From Chirona hameri (taxonomy: Eukaryota > Arthropoda > Thecostraca > Balanomorpha > Balanidae): a stretch of DNA of 64,000 nt. Of this stretch, positions 49,801 to 58,664 are shown one piece after another. Within the stretch, counting starts at the first letter, position 1; each line of letters begins with the position of its first letter. Location: positions 138,098-202,097 of the forward strand of contig JAXIVJ010000621.1 in the NCBI GenBank assembly GCA_036785665.1, written 5' to 3'. The position numbers and the translations under genes are program-made. Below the pieces are notes generated by a model that made no database searches, was not told the DNA's origin, and saw only the letters and a list, made by a program, of their open reading frames with translations.

Positions 49801-50713
49801 GTCAGAGGTCAGAGGTCAGGTCAGAGGTCAGGTCAGAGGTCAGAGGCCAGAGGGCAGAGGTCAGAGGTCAGAGGTCAGAGGTCAGAGGTCAGAGGTCAGA
49901 GGTCAGAGGTCAGAGGTCAGATGTCAGAGGTCAGAGGTCAGAGGTCAGAGGTCAGAGGTCAGAGGTCAGAGGTCAGAGGCCAGTGGTCAGAGGTCAGAGG
50001 TCAAAGGTCAGAAGTCAGAAATCAGGGGATCAGAGGTCAGAGGTCAGGGGTGAGAGGTCAGGGGAAATGGGGCAGAAGTCAGAGGTCAGGTGGCAGGGGA
50101 CATAAGTCAGAGGTCAGAGGTCAGAGGTCAGAGGTCAGAGGTCAGAGGTCAGAGGTCAGAGGTCAGAAGTCAGAGGTCAGAGGTCAGAGGTCAGAGGTCA
50201 AAGGTCAGAGGTCAGAGGCCAGTGGTCAGAGGTCAGAGGTCAAAGGTCAGAAGTCAGAAATCAGGGGATCAGAGGTCAGGGGTCAGGGGTGAGAGGTCAG
50301 GGGAAAGGGGGCAGAAGTCAGAGGTCAGGGGGCAGGTGGTAGGGGACCGAAGTCAGAGGTCAGAGGTCAGAGGTCAAAGGGAAAGAGGAGGGTCAGAGAC
50401 CAGGTCAGAGGTCAGAGGTCAGAGGTCAGAGGTCAGATGTCAAAGGGAAGGAGGGTCAGGTCACAGGTGATGTTAGAGAGCAATTCAGAGGTCAGAGATG
50501 CCATATATCATATATCCAAGGACAATTCTACTTAATGTTATACATGCATGCAAATGTATACACGAAATAATACTATTTTCCACGGCTTTCCATGATCTCC
50601 AGCTGACCTGCCCATGGCTTTCCGGTTTGTTCCAGCTCCGGCAGTGCCCAGGGGTCGCCCTCCTCAGGCCTCTTGCTGACGTCATCATCCAACGTGAGTC
50701 GCACCTGGGAGTC
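34108..50713 (-). CDS. SLC34: SLC34 sodium-dependent phosphate cotransporter (NaPi-II family), nine exons
   Basis: Type II sodium-phosphate cotransporter of the plasma membrane, which moves inorganic phosphate inward with sodium. Spliced exons: 50713-50608, 49735-49595, 43752-43621, 41973-41888, 40479-40350, 39790-39672, 38992-38845, 35440-35312, 34895-34108. These total 1,779 bases, 592 codons plus TAA, all GT-AG and all phases matching. Seen in order: cytoplasmic DPWALPELEQTG; first repeat with LVQSSSTSTS and MGANIGTSVTNT; DRNEFRRAF...HDMFNWLN; large extracellular loop with three N-glycosylation sequons and paired Cys; NLPDLYVGLILL; second repeat with VVQSSSVFTSALTP and GSNIGTTTTALLAALA; short tail with a CCC cluster. 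The two QSSS motifs and inverted-repeat fold define SLC34. Vertebrate members are about 640-690 residues, so only the N-terminal start exon is missing; it should lie above 50.73 kb. Nearly all introns hold minisatellites touching splice sites. Confidence 0.95.
34925..34985 (+). mobile_element. Possible tRNA-derived SINE head in SLC34 intron 8
   Basis: TGGCGTCAGCGAGTGGCGG resembles an A box and GGGTTCGAATCC is a perfect B box about 25 bases later. The pair sits within 90 bases of the terminal exon's acceptor. The A-B spacing is short and no cloverleaf was drawn. Confidence 0.4.
35312..35440 (-). CDS. SLC34: SLC34 exon (NLPDLYVGLILL)
   Basis: Acceptor GCTCTCAG, donor CAAG|GTGGGT. Reads ASLFSQTNLPDLYVGLILLA then IALTMLCGCLVMMVKILH. 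The split Cys codon (T|GT) restores a conserved Cys before this segment. Confidence 0.95.
35443..36776. repeat. 38-bp minisatellite at SLC34 exon 8 acceptor, about 35 units
   Basis: Unit CATAGATGGGGATCAGAACA then ATGTGTCATACAGGAGAC, very homogeneous. In gene orientation it ends seven bases before the AG, and each unit has TTCTGAT followed by CCCCATCTATG. Next to it, 36777-37184 is AT-rich single-copy intron with no feature seen. Confidence 0.96.
37185..38340. repeat. Degenerate GGCC-rich repeat in SLC34 intron 7
   Basis: Dozens of diverged copies of AGGCCGACCAAGGGCCCCTC, about 20-26 bases apart. They are much more diverged than the other arrays, so this is an older expansion. Confidence 0.85.
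38845..38992 (-). CDS. SLC34: SLC34 exon (glycosylated extracellular loop)
   Basis: Acceptor ACGTCACAG, donor AGAT|GTGAGT. Reads TDKKVLSEWALNNTEYYNAS, LVKQFCKYGTEVIDLGNNET, then LPLER. It has sequons NNT, NAS and NET, and Cys residues likely disulfide-linked. The loop is shorter than in mammals. Its first 14 bases and acceptor are multiplied in the adjacent array. Confidence 0.95.
38979..39415 (-). repeat. 44-bp array carrying acceptor, 12-base mini-exon and donor
   Basis: About ten units (44-46 bases) overlapping the 5' end of exon 7. In gene orientation each reads CACTGAC, GCCCCCTCCTACGTCACAG, ACCGATAAGAAG, GTACGT or GTACTG. The first is a branch-point match, then a tract and acceptor, then 12 bases equal to the exon start (Thr-Asp-Lys-Lys), then a donor. 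The copy at 38979-39022 is the real acceptor. The flank 39416-39671 is ordinary intron. Confidence 0.93.
39672..39790 (-). CDS. SLC34: SLC34 exon (start of the extracellular loop)
   Basis: Acceptor TTTTCACAG, donor AAG|GTGAGT. Reads YLEYTTDAILNSINLGSS then KMKLLKVITTPFTSLIIK, matching the K-V-I-T-x-P-F-T-x-L-I-I segment of the family. Confidence 0.95.
40295..40360 (-). repeat. Donor-site duplication, about 24-bp x3
   Basis: GGGTCACTGACCTTGTC (plus strand) occurs at the true exon 5 donor and again about 24 bases into the intron, with a third diverged copy (GGGTCACTAACCCGGCC). In gene orientation this gives tandem GACAAGGTCAGTGACCC donors. Confidence 0.8.
40350..40479 (-). CDS. SLC34: SLC34 exon (DRNEFRRAF...HDMFNWL)
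   Basis: Acceptor GGCCGCCAG, donor CAAG|GTCAGT. Reads VSDRNEFRRAFGGATIHDMF, NWLNVLLLLPLEVVTQAV. Very close to vertebrate family members. Confidence 0.96.
41025..41420 (-). mobile_element. MITE in SLC34 intron 4
   Basis: Ends GGGATTGTTTCACCTTT and the complement of GGGAATGTTTCACATTT. The interior is the reverse of 16736-17128, including AATGACGTCATCATCC and paired GTCAGCCAATC. Confidence 0.75.
41636..41850. repeat. 27-bp minisatellite near SLC34 exon 4 donor
   Basis: About eight units CCTCTCTCGCCCTGCTCTCT plus GACCTGA. In gene orientation each has GTCAGGTCAGAG, similar to the true donor CGCAGGTCAGTG that lies about 40 bases away. Nearby, CCTTGGTTTTGGTT is also repeated (41530-41625). Confidence 0.93.
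41888..41973 (-). CDS. SLC34: SLC34 exon (NIGTS motif)
   Basis: Acceptor GTTGTTACAG-type (here GCTGTTACAG), donor CAG|GTCAGT. Reads LLTVRTCVPMIMGANIGTSV, TNTLVSLTQ. The first eight exon bases, TTCTGACG, are repeated with the acceptor throughout the adjoining intron array. Confidence 0.96.
41971..42545 (-). repeat. 32-bp minisatellite made of exon 4 acceptor copies
   Basis: About eighteen units. In gene orientation each reads CGTTCCCTGTGTTGTTACAG followed by TTCTGACGTGTT. The acceptor and the first eight exon bases are the same as at the true junction. TTCTGAC also fits the branch-point consensus. Variants replace TTCTGAC with CAGCTGA-type sequence. Confidence 0.95.
42572..42728. mobile_element. 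Foldback element, about 160 bp, in SLC34 intron 3
   Basis: Arms of about 50 bases: TTTATCAAGTGAAATGAAGG and CTATTTTTCGTTT at the left; the complements AAACGAAAAATAGG and TTCACTTGATAAA at the right, with a few mismatches and an AT-rich centre. Confidence 0.8.
42729..43620. other. Single-copy intron sequence
   Basis: Intron 3 of the SLC34 gene next to the exon 3 donor. It has only small local repeats (GGATCCTGGATCCTGGATCC at about 42973; CGATCATTCGATCA with ATCGTATGATCG at about 43530-43560). No exon was recognised. Confidence 0.5.
43621..43752 (-). CDS. SLC34: SLC34 exon (first QSSS motif)
   Basis: Acceptor GTCCCGCAG, donor GAC|GTGAGT. Reads QVFAKDEMLANPVVGLMMG, CLVTVLVQSSSTSTS, IIVSMVASG. 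QSSS is part of the substrate-binding re-entrant hairpin of repeat one. Confidence 0.97.
43770..49180. repeat. 5.4-kb minisatellite in SLC34 intron 2 (35-43-bp units)
   Basis: Units start CTGACATACACATGACACAC followed by varied AGACATACATACAGA / AGACAGACATACAGA strings, with AAACA, CATCC and CAGCC variants. A block of about 450 bases recurs with a 732-base offset (44161 and 44893). The gene-sense strand has long stop-free stretches in all three frames, giving repetitive Cys-Val-Ser ORFs up to 1,863 codons, one of which runs into exon 3. About 20 bases separate the array from the pyrimidine tract of the exon 3 acceptor. Confidence 0.97.
49181..49594. other. Intron 2 start with repeated TGACGTCA-like motifs
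   Basis: Between 49330 and 49560 there are several copies of ATGACGTCACT, GTGACGTCACTTACTGTC and TGACAGTACGTCA, spaced 30-60 bases. They resemble CRE/ATF sites, but no function is shown. Confidence 0.5.
49595..49735 (-). CDS. SLC34: SLC34 exon (first membrane helix)
   Basis: Acceptor GTCTGACAG, donor CCA|GTGAGT. Reads MTTSERWQRVGVNMFKL then ITLLGLLYLFICSLDFLSQA, FRLLGG, the conserved first hydrophobic segment. Confidence 0.95.
49741..50480. repeat. 7-bp array (AGAGGTC)n at SLC34 exon 2 acceptor
   Basis: About 85-90 copies with a duplicated block of about 240 bases (the AAATCAGGGGATCAG and GTGAGAGGTCAGGGGAAA markers occur twice). Plus strand: AGGTCA half-sites spaced by one base. Minus (gene) strand: CTCTGAC in every unit, a branch-point match, ending a few bases from the exon 2 acceptor. 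Confidence 0.96.
50608..50713 (-). CDS. SLC34: SLC34 exon (N-terminal cytoplasmic segment)
   Basis: Acceptor GGCTTCTCAG, then DSQVRLTLDDDVSKRPEEGD, PWALPELEQTGKPWA; donor CAG|GTCAGC. The DPWALPEL..TG motif is conserved just before the first membrane segment. Starts phase 0, ends phase 1. The start codon is in an upstream exon not found. Confidence 0.92.
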
Positions 50714-50723
50714 CTGAGAAGCC

Positions 50724-50995
<272 letters not shown>

Positions 50996-51057
50996 CGTTA
51001 GAGCTGACGCATTTGGAGCCACACGCTCGCTGCCGCAGCCCGCGCAGATTAGCGCAG

Positions 51058-51392
51058 TTATGAGGGGTGATGTTGGATTGTGTGCAGGTCTGAGGGGTGA
51101 AGTTGGATTGTGCGCAGGTCTGAGGGGTGAAGTTGGATTGTGTGCAGGTCTGAGGGGTGATGTTGGATTGTGTGCAGGTCTGAGAGGTGATGTTGGATTG
51201 TGCGCAGGTCTGAGGGGTGATGTTGGATTGTATGCAGGTCTGAGAGGTGATGTTGGATTGTATGCAGGTCTGAGAGGTGAAGTTGGATTGTGTGCAGGTC
51301 TGAGGGGTGATGTTGGATTGTATGCAGGTCTGAGGGGTGAAGTTGGATTGTGTGCAGTTCTGAGGGGTGAAGTTGGATTGTGTGCGGGTCGC
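51058..51392. repeat. 30-bp minisatellite, eleven units
   Basis: Unit TGAGGGGTGATGTTGGATTG plus TGTGCAGGTC. Minus strand: CATCACCCCTCAG, acceptor-like, in the expected upstream SLC34 intron. Both strands have open frames (30 is a multiple of 3). Confidence 0.95.
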
Positions 51393-52062
51393 ATGGCTTA
51401 AATACCTATTAATCTTTCGACCGTTGCGCGTTAAAGGATAAATATCGAGCACCACTGTATGGAGGTTATATTGCAGCGATGTGTTTTTGGTATCAAATCC
51501 CACGTCAAGGAAGCAGCAGCGCGTGCTTCTTTCCAACTTCAGAAGAGACGAGTATATTGATCGCATAAATACACATAATAATGCTTGCAAATCATTTATA
51601 GTATTCAACGAAACATTGCTCAAAAGTTGTTGGAATGATTGGGAACCAAGATCAAGAACCAAGAACCAAGACAGCAAACTGATAATGAAAAGTGTGGAAA
51701 ACTTGAATTTGGTATTGCAATGAAACAACCGCAAGATTTGTTACACATGTTACTTGTTAGGTAACCGTAACATTTGTCAATATAATACTTATTCATTGCA
51801 AGGCTGGCGAGTATGACATTAAAATAAGATCCCGTCCTCAACATGTTTTTATGTACCAGCCATTGTATAACTAGATACATCAGCAGCCCTTTTTCTGACG
51901 CCTTCGGAGCATGCTTCCTGTCAAAATAACCCCCATCATTAAAGCTCGTCGCTTCCTTCACATTTGTGTCACCTCCGCGCGGCACGCGTACTACCAGGAC
52001 TAGTTCTCCAGAGACTGGAACGAACCAGTCCTCCCAGGTATCGGTAATTTGCGGCCCGGTTC
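51393..52062. other. Single-copy sequence that may hide the SLC34 start exon
   Basis: The missing N-terminal exon should be upstream on the minus strand, but no ATG exon with a phase-0 donor could be chosen with confidence here. Otherwise unremarkable, apart from short GGAACCAAGATCAAGAACCA repeats near 51643. Confidence 0.3.
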
Positions 52063-52315
52063 GGGTGCACCAGTACCAGTGACGTCAGACCCCTCCCGAT
52101 GAGACCGGTCGAACCGCGTATGAGGAGGAGGGGAGGGAGATGGCGGGGGGGGGGGGGGGGGGGGGCTCCCCGCGACACGTGACTGGTGTCACAGGTGCAC
52201 CAGTTACTGACTTCGGACGCCTGCCGATGAGACCGGTCCAGCCGCGTATGAGGAGCAGGGGAGGGGGATGGCGGGGTGGGAGGGGGGACTCCCCGCGAGA
52301 CGTGACTCGTGTCTC
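52063..52315. repeat. About 130-bp duplication with G-run
   Basis: Two copies sharing GTGCACCAGT, GATGAGACCGGTC, CCGCGTATGAGGAG, GATGGCGGGG and CTCCCCGCGA. The first has a 21-base G run (52145-52165). CGTGACT triplets follow at 52303-52330. Confidence 0.8.
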
Positions 52316-52348
52316 GTGACTCGTGACTCATGTCACATGATTCCTGTC

Positions 52349-52581
52349 CATTGGCGGTTCCAGAACGTTTTTTTTTGGGGGGGGGGAAATCCCAGTCTCG
52401 CACAATTCTGAAAATTCATCTGATTTCGCTTGCTATGCATTGCTAGATGATTTAAAACAAACCTTCCTTAGTAAAAGTTGCTAAGATTGTCTTTGATATC
52501 TATCAGGAAATGTGCCAATTTGGCGCCGATTTCAGGCGGTTTGGGGGGCCATGGCTCCCCCCCCCCCCGGATCCGCCCATG
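52349..52581 (+). mobile_element. hAT-like MITE with target duplication
   Basis: Starts CATTGGCGGTTCCAGAACG and ends GGATCCGCCCATG. The flanks are TTCCTGTC (52341-52348) and CTCCTGTC (52582-52589), a 7 of 8 match as expected for an old hAT target duplication. The middle matches 11459-11705 and 57172-57412. Confidence 0.82.
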
Positions 52582-52679
52582 CTCCTGTCACGTGACACCC
52601 CGCGTCACCCCGCGTACCTGGAGTACCGGAACTGGAGGATTTGAAGAGGAGACCAAGGCCAGCTGTGTCGCAACACCTG

Positions 52680-52920
52680 GCGAGACGGACGGACGGACGG
52701 ACGGACGGACGGACGGACGGACGGACGGACTGACGGACTGACGGACTGACGGACTGACGGACTGACAGACTGACAGACTGACAGACTGACAGACTGACAG
52801 ACTGACAGACTGACAGACTGACAGACGGACAGACGGACAGACGGACAGACGGACAGACGGACAGACGGACAGACGGACAGACGGACAGACTGACAGACTG
52901 ACAGACTGACGGACGAACGA
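52680..52920. repeat. Tetranucleotide-derived array (GGAC)n, (TGACGGAC)n, (AGACTGAC)n
   Basis: Three successive zones of 4- and 8-base units. They resemble the ACAGACTGAC alphabet of the intron 2 array, but are shorter and purer. Confidence 0.95.
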
Positions 52921-53147
52921 GGGAGACGACAGGCACAGCGGTCCGGCCAGGCCGGAATCCGACCTTGACCCACATCCGGAGAAATACCGCCAGAGTTCGG
53001 CGAAATGTAACGGAATGTGGCAACGCTTTCAGGCAATATTGGATGTGATTCAATATTGTGAAAAGTCGCAAGTTGCTGAGGGATACCATTGCAAGACGCA
53101 AGTTTTCCGCGAAATTTTGCAAAATTTATAAAGTTCATGGTGTTATT

Positions 53148-53689
53148 AAAGGGACATTCCCACCTTCCCAAAAGTTGTCAAATGTACGCCACTTGTGGTG
53201 CAAAATATGAAGTAATTGCTGCCGAACACGATTATGACATTTGTTTCTCGCAAAGAGTGCTCAATTTCATTAAAAAAAACTTCAGTTTTAATATTTGGGT
53301 TCATGACGTGATATTAAGCTCTAAAGAGCTATACAGAAATCCTTTACGCTGCCAGAGTATGGCACAATTATTTCGAGACAATTCTGGCGCTTTGAATAAA
53401 AAACAAGCCAATTACCAAACCATTTGAAACACGCAAATATCTCCAAGTCTAACCTTAAAACAAGTCGACTATCATCTCCATTTGGTAAAGAGAGGTGACG
53501 TCATCGGCTTTAGACCCCTATTCAAATACACGTGGGGTTTATTCGTTACAATTGTCAAGACCAAGCTCGAATTTCTTTTTAATTAAACACATGTGGTTGT
53601 TTTAACTGCTACCCTACTTAATTGCAATGCAAATCCAACAACATGGCTATCTCAACTCAAAACCAATGTTAAGGTAGGAGTGTCCCTTT
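53148..53689. mobile_element. 540-bp MITE, AAAGGGACATTCC ends at TTAA
   Basis: Left AAAGGGACATTCCCACCTT, right AAGGTAGGAGTGTCCCTTT; TTAA overlaps both outer ends. The interior shares AATATGAAGTAATTGCTGC and TTGTCAAATGTACGCC with the 16736-17128 family. Confidence 0.8.
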
Positions 53690-53769
53690 AAATGGAATGT
53701 CTCGAGCAATTTTGGAATTTCGTCCGCCTCAGTTATATGACACAAATTCAAGGTTGACACAAATTCACA

Positions 53770-54360
53770 GGGGCGTGGGAACCGTGGGGGCAACGGGGGC
53801 AACTCCCCCCCCCCCCAAAAAAAAAGAGAAAAGAAAACTGTTTACACGTTCACTCGACTCTGTATAAGAACAAGGGCATTGCCAAACGGAGTTTCAATGG
53901 CGGCGCGCAGTTCCGCGAAATTTGGCACAGGTGTTGGAGCATCCATTTCCCAAAAGGTGTGATTTTTTACCTCGGGTCATCTCGGGTCAGGTCACCAGGT
54001 CAAGTCAAGTGACTCCACCTCCAAAATGTCTGCGGTCGTGCCACAGACAAAGTGATTGACCAAACGGTTTTGAAACTCACATGATGTCATCAGGTACCTA
54101 CAATTCGTATATCTCGATTTTTATTTGATATCGGTGACCTAAGGTCAGGTCTATTTCATGACTTCCTCATTATATGTCAATGGGGAAAACTTAAAACACG
54201 TATAAATCCATAGGAAATGGGTAAATTTGGCCAATTTTCACCACATCCACCCACTGGCGGATCCAGAACGGTGTTTTTTTGGGGAGGGGAACGGGTGGTT
54301 TGGGCGGCCAAATCCCAAAAAGTTTCAGTTCAAGGGCGCAGGCAAGGGGGGCAAGGGGTC
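53770..54360. mobile_element. Decayed TTAA-family fragment followed by a hAT-like 5' fragment
   Basis: 53900-54200 matches 29100-29400 (TTTGGCACAGGTGTTGGAGC, TCAGGTCACCAGGTCAAG, CTCCACCTCCAAAATGTCTG). From 54252, CACTGGCGGATCCAGAACGG starts a truncated copy of the hAT-like MITE, which breaks off near 54330. Confidence 0.6.
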
Positions 54361-54799
54361 ATGCACTGAGCCCTGTGCACTGAGCTGTCGAATGGTTTTC
54401 TCGCCGTTGGCCGGAATACAAAATAAAACAACGGTGAGTGCGTAAATGTAATGTAATGTAATTTAATGTAATTTGGGGCTCATAGTGTTGTCATTTTTTT
54501 ACATTTTTTAATTTTTTCAGCAAGTGTTGTCAAAAATATAAAACTTTCTTATTGGCTTCTCCATAGAAAATGTCGCTTCTAACGTTATGATTTGCCCCTC
54601 TCTGTAAAACTTCTGTACCTCGGAAATGATAGCACCAAAAACAACTATTGATCTGTTTTAAATGATATCGGTTAAATCAAGAATATTACCTATCATCACT
54701 AAAATAATCGAACGCGAAGCTTATGATTGGCGTCAAACAAGCAGAATGCGGCTACATTGCACTGATTCTCATCGGGGCACAATCAACGACCTGTAAATG

Positions 54800-55005
54800 A
54801 TTGTTTCAGCTCCTGATTGACCAGATACACCTTTTTACGCCCTGGAGCGACGTACAGGTTCAGTACCAGATACACATTTTTACGCCCTGGGACCACGTAC
54901 AGGTTCAGTGCGGTTCGATACACCTTTTTACGCCCTGGAACGACGTACAGGTTCAGTACCAGATACACCCTTTTACGCCCTGGAGCGACGTACAGGTTCG
55001 GTGTG
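54800..55005. repeat. 45-48-bp tandem repeat, about four copies
   Basis: Unit GATACACCTTTTTACGCCCT, GGAGCGACGTACAGGTTCAG, TACCA with small changes. Confidence 0.9.
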
Positions 55006-55007
55006 GT

Positions 55008-55799
55008 TACGTGTGAGATTGCCGAACTTTAAGAGCACAAATGTTAATTGGATTGCTCTGAAGATAACAACTCAATGTATTCGATACCTACCAGCAGTGG
55101 CGTCGTCAGAAAACTTTGAGTGGGGGCCCAGCCAGGGATTTGGGGGGGGGGCAGCCCCATAGGGCTAATGTTAAAATCCTTCGAATCTAGGGGCGGACTC
55201 CGGTCGGAGCGATCATGCCCCCTCTCGAAGCCCCCCCCCCCCCCCCCCCTAGTAGTGACGTGCCTGCCTACCAGGCATGTAAAACTCGGTCAGGCCACGA
55301 TACACGCAATCTCGTTTATTGATCACGGTCAGCTACCTCCGACTGTTCTTCACGGTCCTCCGACTGTTGTCAGGGGCAGTAAATGATGACGAAATGGCCC
55401 ACAGTGACTGCTGACAGGACTGCCGCCGAGACTCGCTGTCGGTCTACTTTCGGCCGGTGTCAGCCTTGGCATTTTGTTGTTATTCAATTTATGACGGCAT
55501 GTAAGAAGTGATTACGAGCGAACGCGAAGCGCTCGCGATTCCGCACTGAATACGGGATTTGTAGCACATATAAGCGGCCGACCCGACCCGACCCGACCCG
55601 GCCCGGCCCTACCCGACCGTAACGCTTTTCAGAAGCTTATATCTTTGGAATCTCACATCCAATTGACAAACAGTCTTCGCCATCTGATAGCCCCATTCAA
55701 TGAATTATGTTATTGACATGTTTCGTCTCACGTGAGGGGTCAGTATGGCGCGTGGCACGTGCCGCGTCAGGGGTGTCAGAAAACGTTATCCTGCTATAG
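55008..55799. other. Unassigned sequence with poly(C) and (GACCC)n
   Basis: 55095 CAGTGGCGTCGTCAGAAAAC looks like a further CAG-type transposon end, with a G run (55141-55150) and poly(C) at 55229-55249. (GACCC)n spans about 55580-55610. No exon seen. Confidence 0.4.
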
Positions 55800-56045
55800 C
55801 TGAGAAACGGCTGGAACGATTAAGCTGAAATATGGTGTGTGGTTTGAGACCACACTACTGGCAATGTCGCGCAAGTCAAACTCTGGGTCACACTGCACGT
55901 GCGCACACCCCTGTTCCGTACCTCAGAAACGGCTGGACCGATTAAGCTGAAATTTGGTGTGTGGTTTGAGACCACACTACTGGCAATGTCGCGCAAGTCA
56001 AACCCTGGGTCACACTGCACGTGCGCACGTGCACCCCCCTGTTCC
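55800..56045. repeat. 121-bp tandem duplication
   Basis: Two copies of a segment from CAGAAACGGCTGGACCGATT through GTGTGTGGTTTGAGACCACA, TACTGGCAATGTCGCGCAAG, to CACTGCACGTGCGCAC, plus the start of a third. The TTTGAGACCACACT part holds a small inverted repeat. Confidence 0.88.
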
Positions 56046-56963
56046 GCAACACAGAAACTATCGGGTTTATACGGGCTCGCTCGTCCTTCGCCGATTAAGG
56101 CGTCCTACTGGTGTATTGTACTTCACAGTTTCGGTTGCATGTGGATATTAGCCGTTTCTTTGAATTTAGGAATGGCCGTCTATTCCATATGTTTTTTTTT
56201 GTCTACCATCAAACAAGACACGTTTAAATTTCTCAATCTTACGCCTTTAGTTTTATAAAGAAGTTCGCATGCCTTCGGAGTGTGCCTAAAATAATTTATA
56301 GCGTACTTATAAATAATAAATTAGTCGAACTACGGTTGAATGGCAGCACACTGATTTAGCGTTTTTCCTTTCTGACAAAAACACTTTGTTCGCACCACGT
56401 ACAACTCGTGCGAATCATTCGCGGGCACGCCTTCCGCCGCACCCCCAGGGACTCGTCTAACATGTTAAGTGGGGGGCCAAACCCCCCACTCACGAATCCA
56501 GCCCCCCCCCCCCCCCAGTCAAGCTGAAAATCGACCACTGGGGGGCTAGCGCCACCGTCCACAAAGCATGCCTGGAGCTTTTACTATCTTGAGCTATCGA
56601 AAACGAAACGTTCTCTTTCATGAAAGGAAGGAAAATAAAGATAGTTTAGTAGCCAAGCTGCTATGAATCATAGCAATCATATTCCAAGCTAGAACCTAAT
56701 GTAAAATATCGGCAGACTGTCACCAACATTATGCCAAAAGCTAACTCTGGTGGTCCCGTTCTCTAATTGGTTGCGTATTTTTCGGAGGTACGATGCGGAG
56801 TTTTATTACCATGGTAACCATTGTTTGTTTACTTGTCTGGACTGAGGAACGCGACGGTGGGAGGTTAGTTATAGTTATCTTGGGTGGGAGCGGGAGCAGG
56901 GTGGGACTCCGGGAGCAAGATTACGGTGCGAGTGGACCGAGTTCCAAAGGCTAAAGGTTTGCG

Positions 56964-56993
56964 ATGGACATCAGACATTTTTTTCGTAAGAAG
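56964..56993 (+). CDS. hAT-derived gene exon 1 (MDIRHFFRKK)
   Basis: Ten codons followed by donor AAG|GTAAAT. Very short first exons coding M-D-x-x-x-F-F-x-x-K are common in this kind of hAT-derived protein, from memory. Upstream 56840-56960 is GC-rich and could be the promoter; no TATA box seen. Confidence 0.75.
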
Positions 56994-57171
56994 GTAAATC
57001 AAATTGTGTTTATGCCCGGCTCAGAACTACGTCTGTGACTGGTTTATTGTTAGGCAGTTGACATTTTGTGTTTGTGGCTGGTACTGAACCTACGGTATGG
57101 TTTCGTCACTCGTGGACACGACTCACTATATTTTGAGAGACCTGTGATGTCCAGAACTTGCTTAGCTGCTT

Positions 57172-57412
57172 CAAAGGGGGATCCAGAAAGGCGGTTTGGG
57201 GGGTAAATCTAAAGAAGTTTTACAAAATTATGATAACTCATCGGATTTTTCTCCCTTATGCATTGGTAGTTGAAATAAAACCAACTTTTCTGAATACAAG
57301 TTGCTTAGTTCTTCTTTTATGTCGGGAAATGTGTCAATTTTGTGCCGATTTCGGGTGTTCGGGGGGGGGGGGGGGCATGGCCCGTTTGCCCCCCCCTCTA
57401 GATCCGCCCTTG
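57172..57412 (+). mobile_element. hAT-like MITE in intron 1 of the hAT-derived gene
   Basis: Starts CAAAGGGGGATCCAGAAAGG and ends AGATCCGCCCTTG. The middle matches the copies at 11459 and 52349 (CATCGGATTTTTC, GGAAATGTGTCAATTTTG). No exact 8-base flank duplication. Confidence 0.75.
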
Positions 57413-57506
57413 GACTGCTAGCTTATTTTGGTGGATTCAAGAGATAAGTACACCCAGTCTCTATGTCTGCGTAACGTATTTTGTGCCTTCTCGTCCTCCG
57501 CAGAGT

Positions 57507-58290
57507 GTTAGCCAGAGACGTAGGAACGTCACGAAAAGTGAGGGGGCCAGTGAAACCTTGATCTCGTCTTAAGAGAAACCCAATACCCTTAGGCGGGATT
57601 TCTTTGCAGTTTTTGGCTCTTCTCGTCTTGGCGAATCTGTAGCGATGTTAAATTTTCTTCAGTAAACAAAAGGGAAAATTTGTAAGTTTGTTTTAAGTGA
57701 GGGGGCCATGGCCCCCAATCTGCAAAGTAGGGCGCTTCTCGACGAAATTCCGTCGGTGCGCATGAGCTTTATGCGCATGATGCAGATTTGTCATGCACAT
57801 AATGCAACTCTCATGCGCACGCTACGTACGCACGCACTTCGACATGCGCAGCACTGGGACCGTGGGGTTAACTATTATGGCGTAAAAAACACAATATAAT
57901 AAGCCGCCTGCTAGGTGCGCCATATTTGTCACAAAAACGTCATAATTGGCTTCCATTTTTTTGTACTATCAAAGGAACACAAATAGTTTTAATTTTGGGC
58001 AATTAAATGTACAGTAACCGTAACAAAGTATTTTTTTTTTTTTTTTTTAAAATTCTTGTGATATATTTTTCCCCATTTTCCGCAAATATATGCGTTTTTG
58101 ACATGTCTTGAGTTGTACACTTGAGGTGCGCCTGAGTGTTTTTTTTTTGTGCGCATGGGTCAAAGCCGAGTGCGCATTCATGCGCGCGTTTCGATCCCCC
58201 ATGCGCAGTCCGTCGAGCCGGCTGTCACACTTTGCACTATGGCATGGCCCCCCTGCCCGACTCCCCCCCCCCCTGTTCCTACGCCTATGG
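57507..58290. mobile_element. Element with CGTAGGAAC inverted ends in the same intron
   Basis: Left CCAGAGACGTAGGAACGTCA, right the complement of CCATAGGCGTAGGAACAGGG. The inner edges carry GAGGGGGCC and the complementary GGCCCCC with poly(C). The interior is rich in ATGCGCA motifs. No ORF of note. Confidence 0.6.
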
Positions 58291-58664
58291 TTTTTGCTGT
58301 GAGCGCAGGCCAATGTTGGAGGCTAATGGGGACAATATTCACTGGCTGATCCAATGCGCTAATGCGCCGATGCGGGGGGGGGGGGGGTACAGATCGGTGG
58401 CCTTACAAAGCCTACCAAAAACCGGCAAAATCTGACGCATTTCTATATTGAGATGGAGCATGGGTCGTCTTCCTCTCAAATGCATCCTGGCCTTCCCGCT
58501 ACTTTTTGCCACTGAATCCTGGGAACACTTTTCACTAATGCTTTCACTCATGTTTGTTTGCACAATGTTTGTACACATTATTTTACAGCATGTGTGCTGG
58601 GAAAGACCTTAAATAATTTGTGTTTGATCCTGATGAAGCTGATCCTCATTTTCCCTTCCTATAG

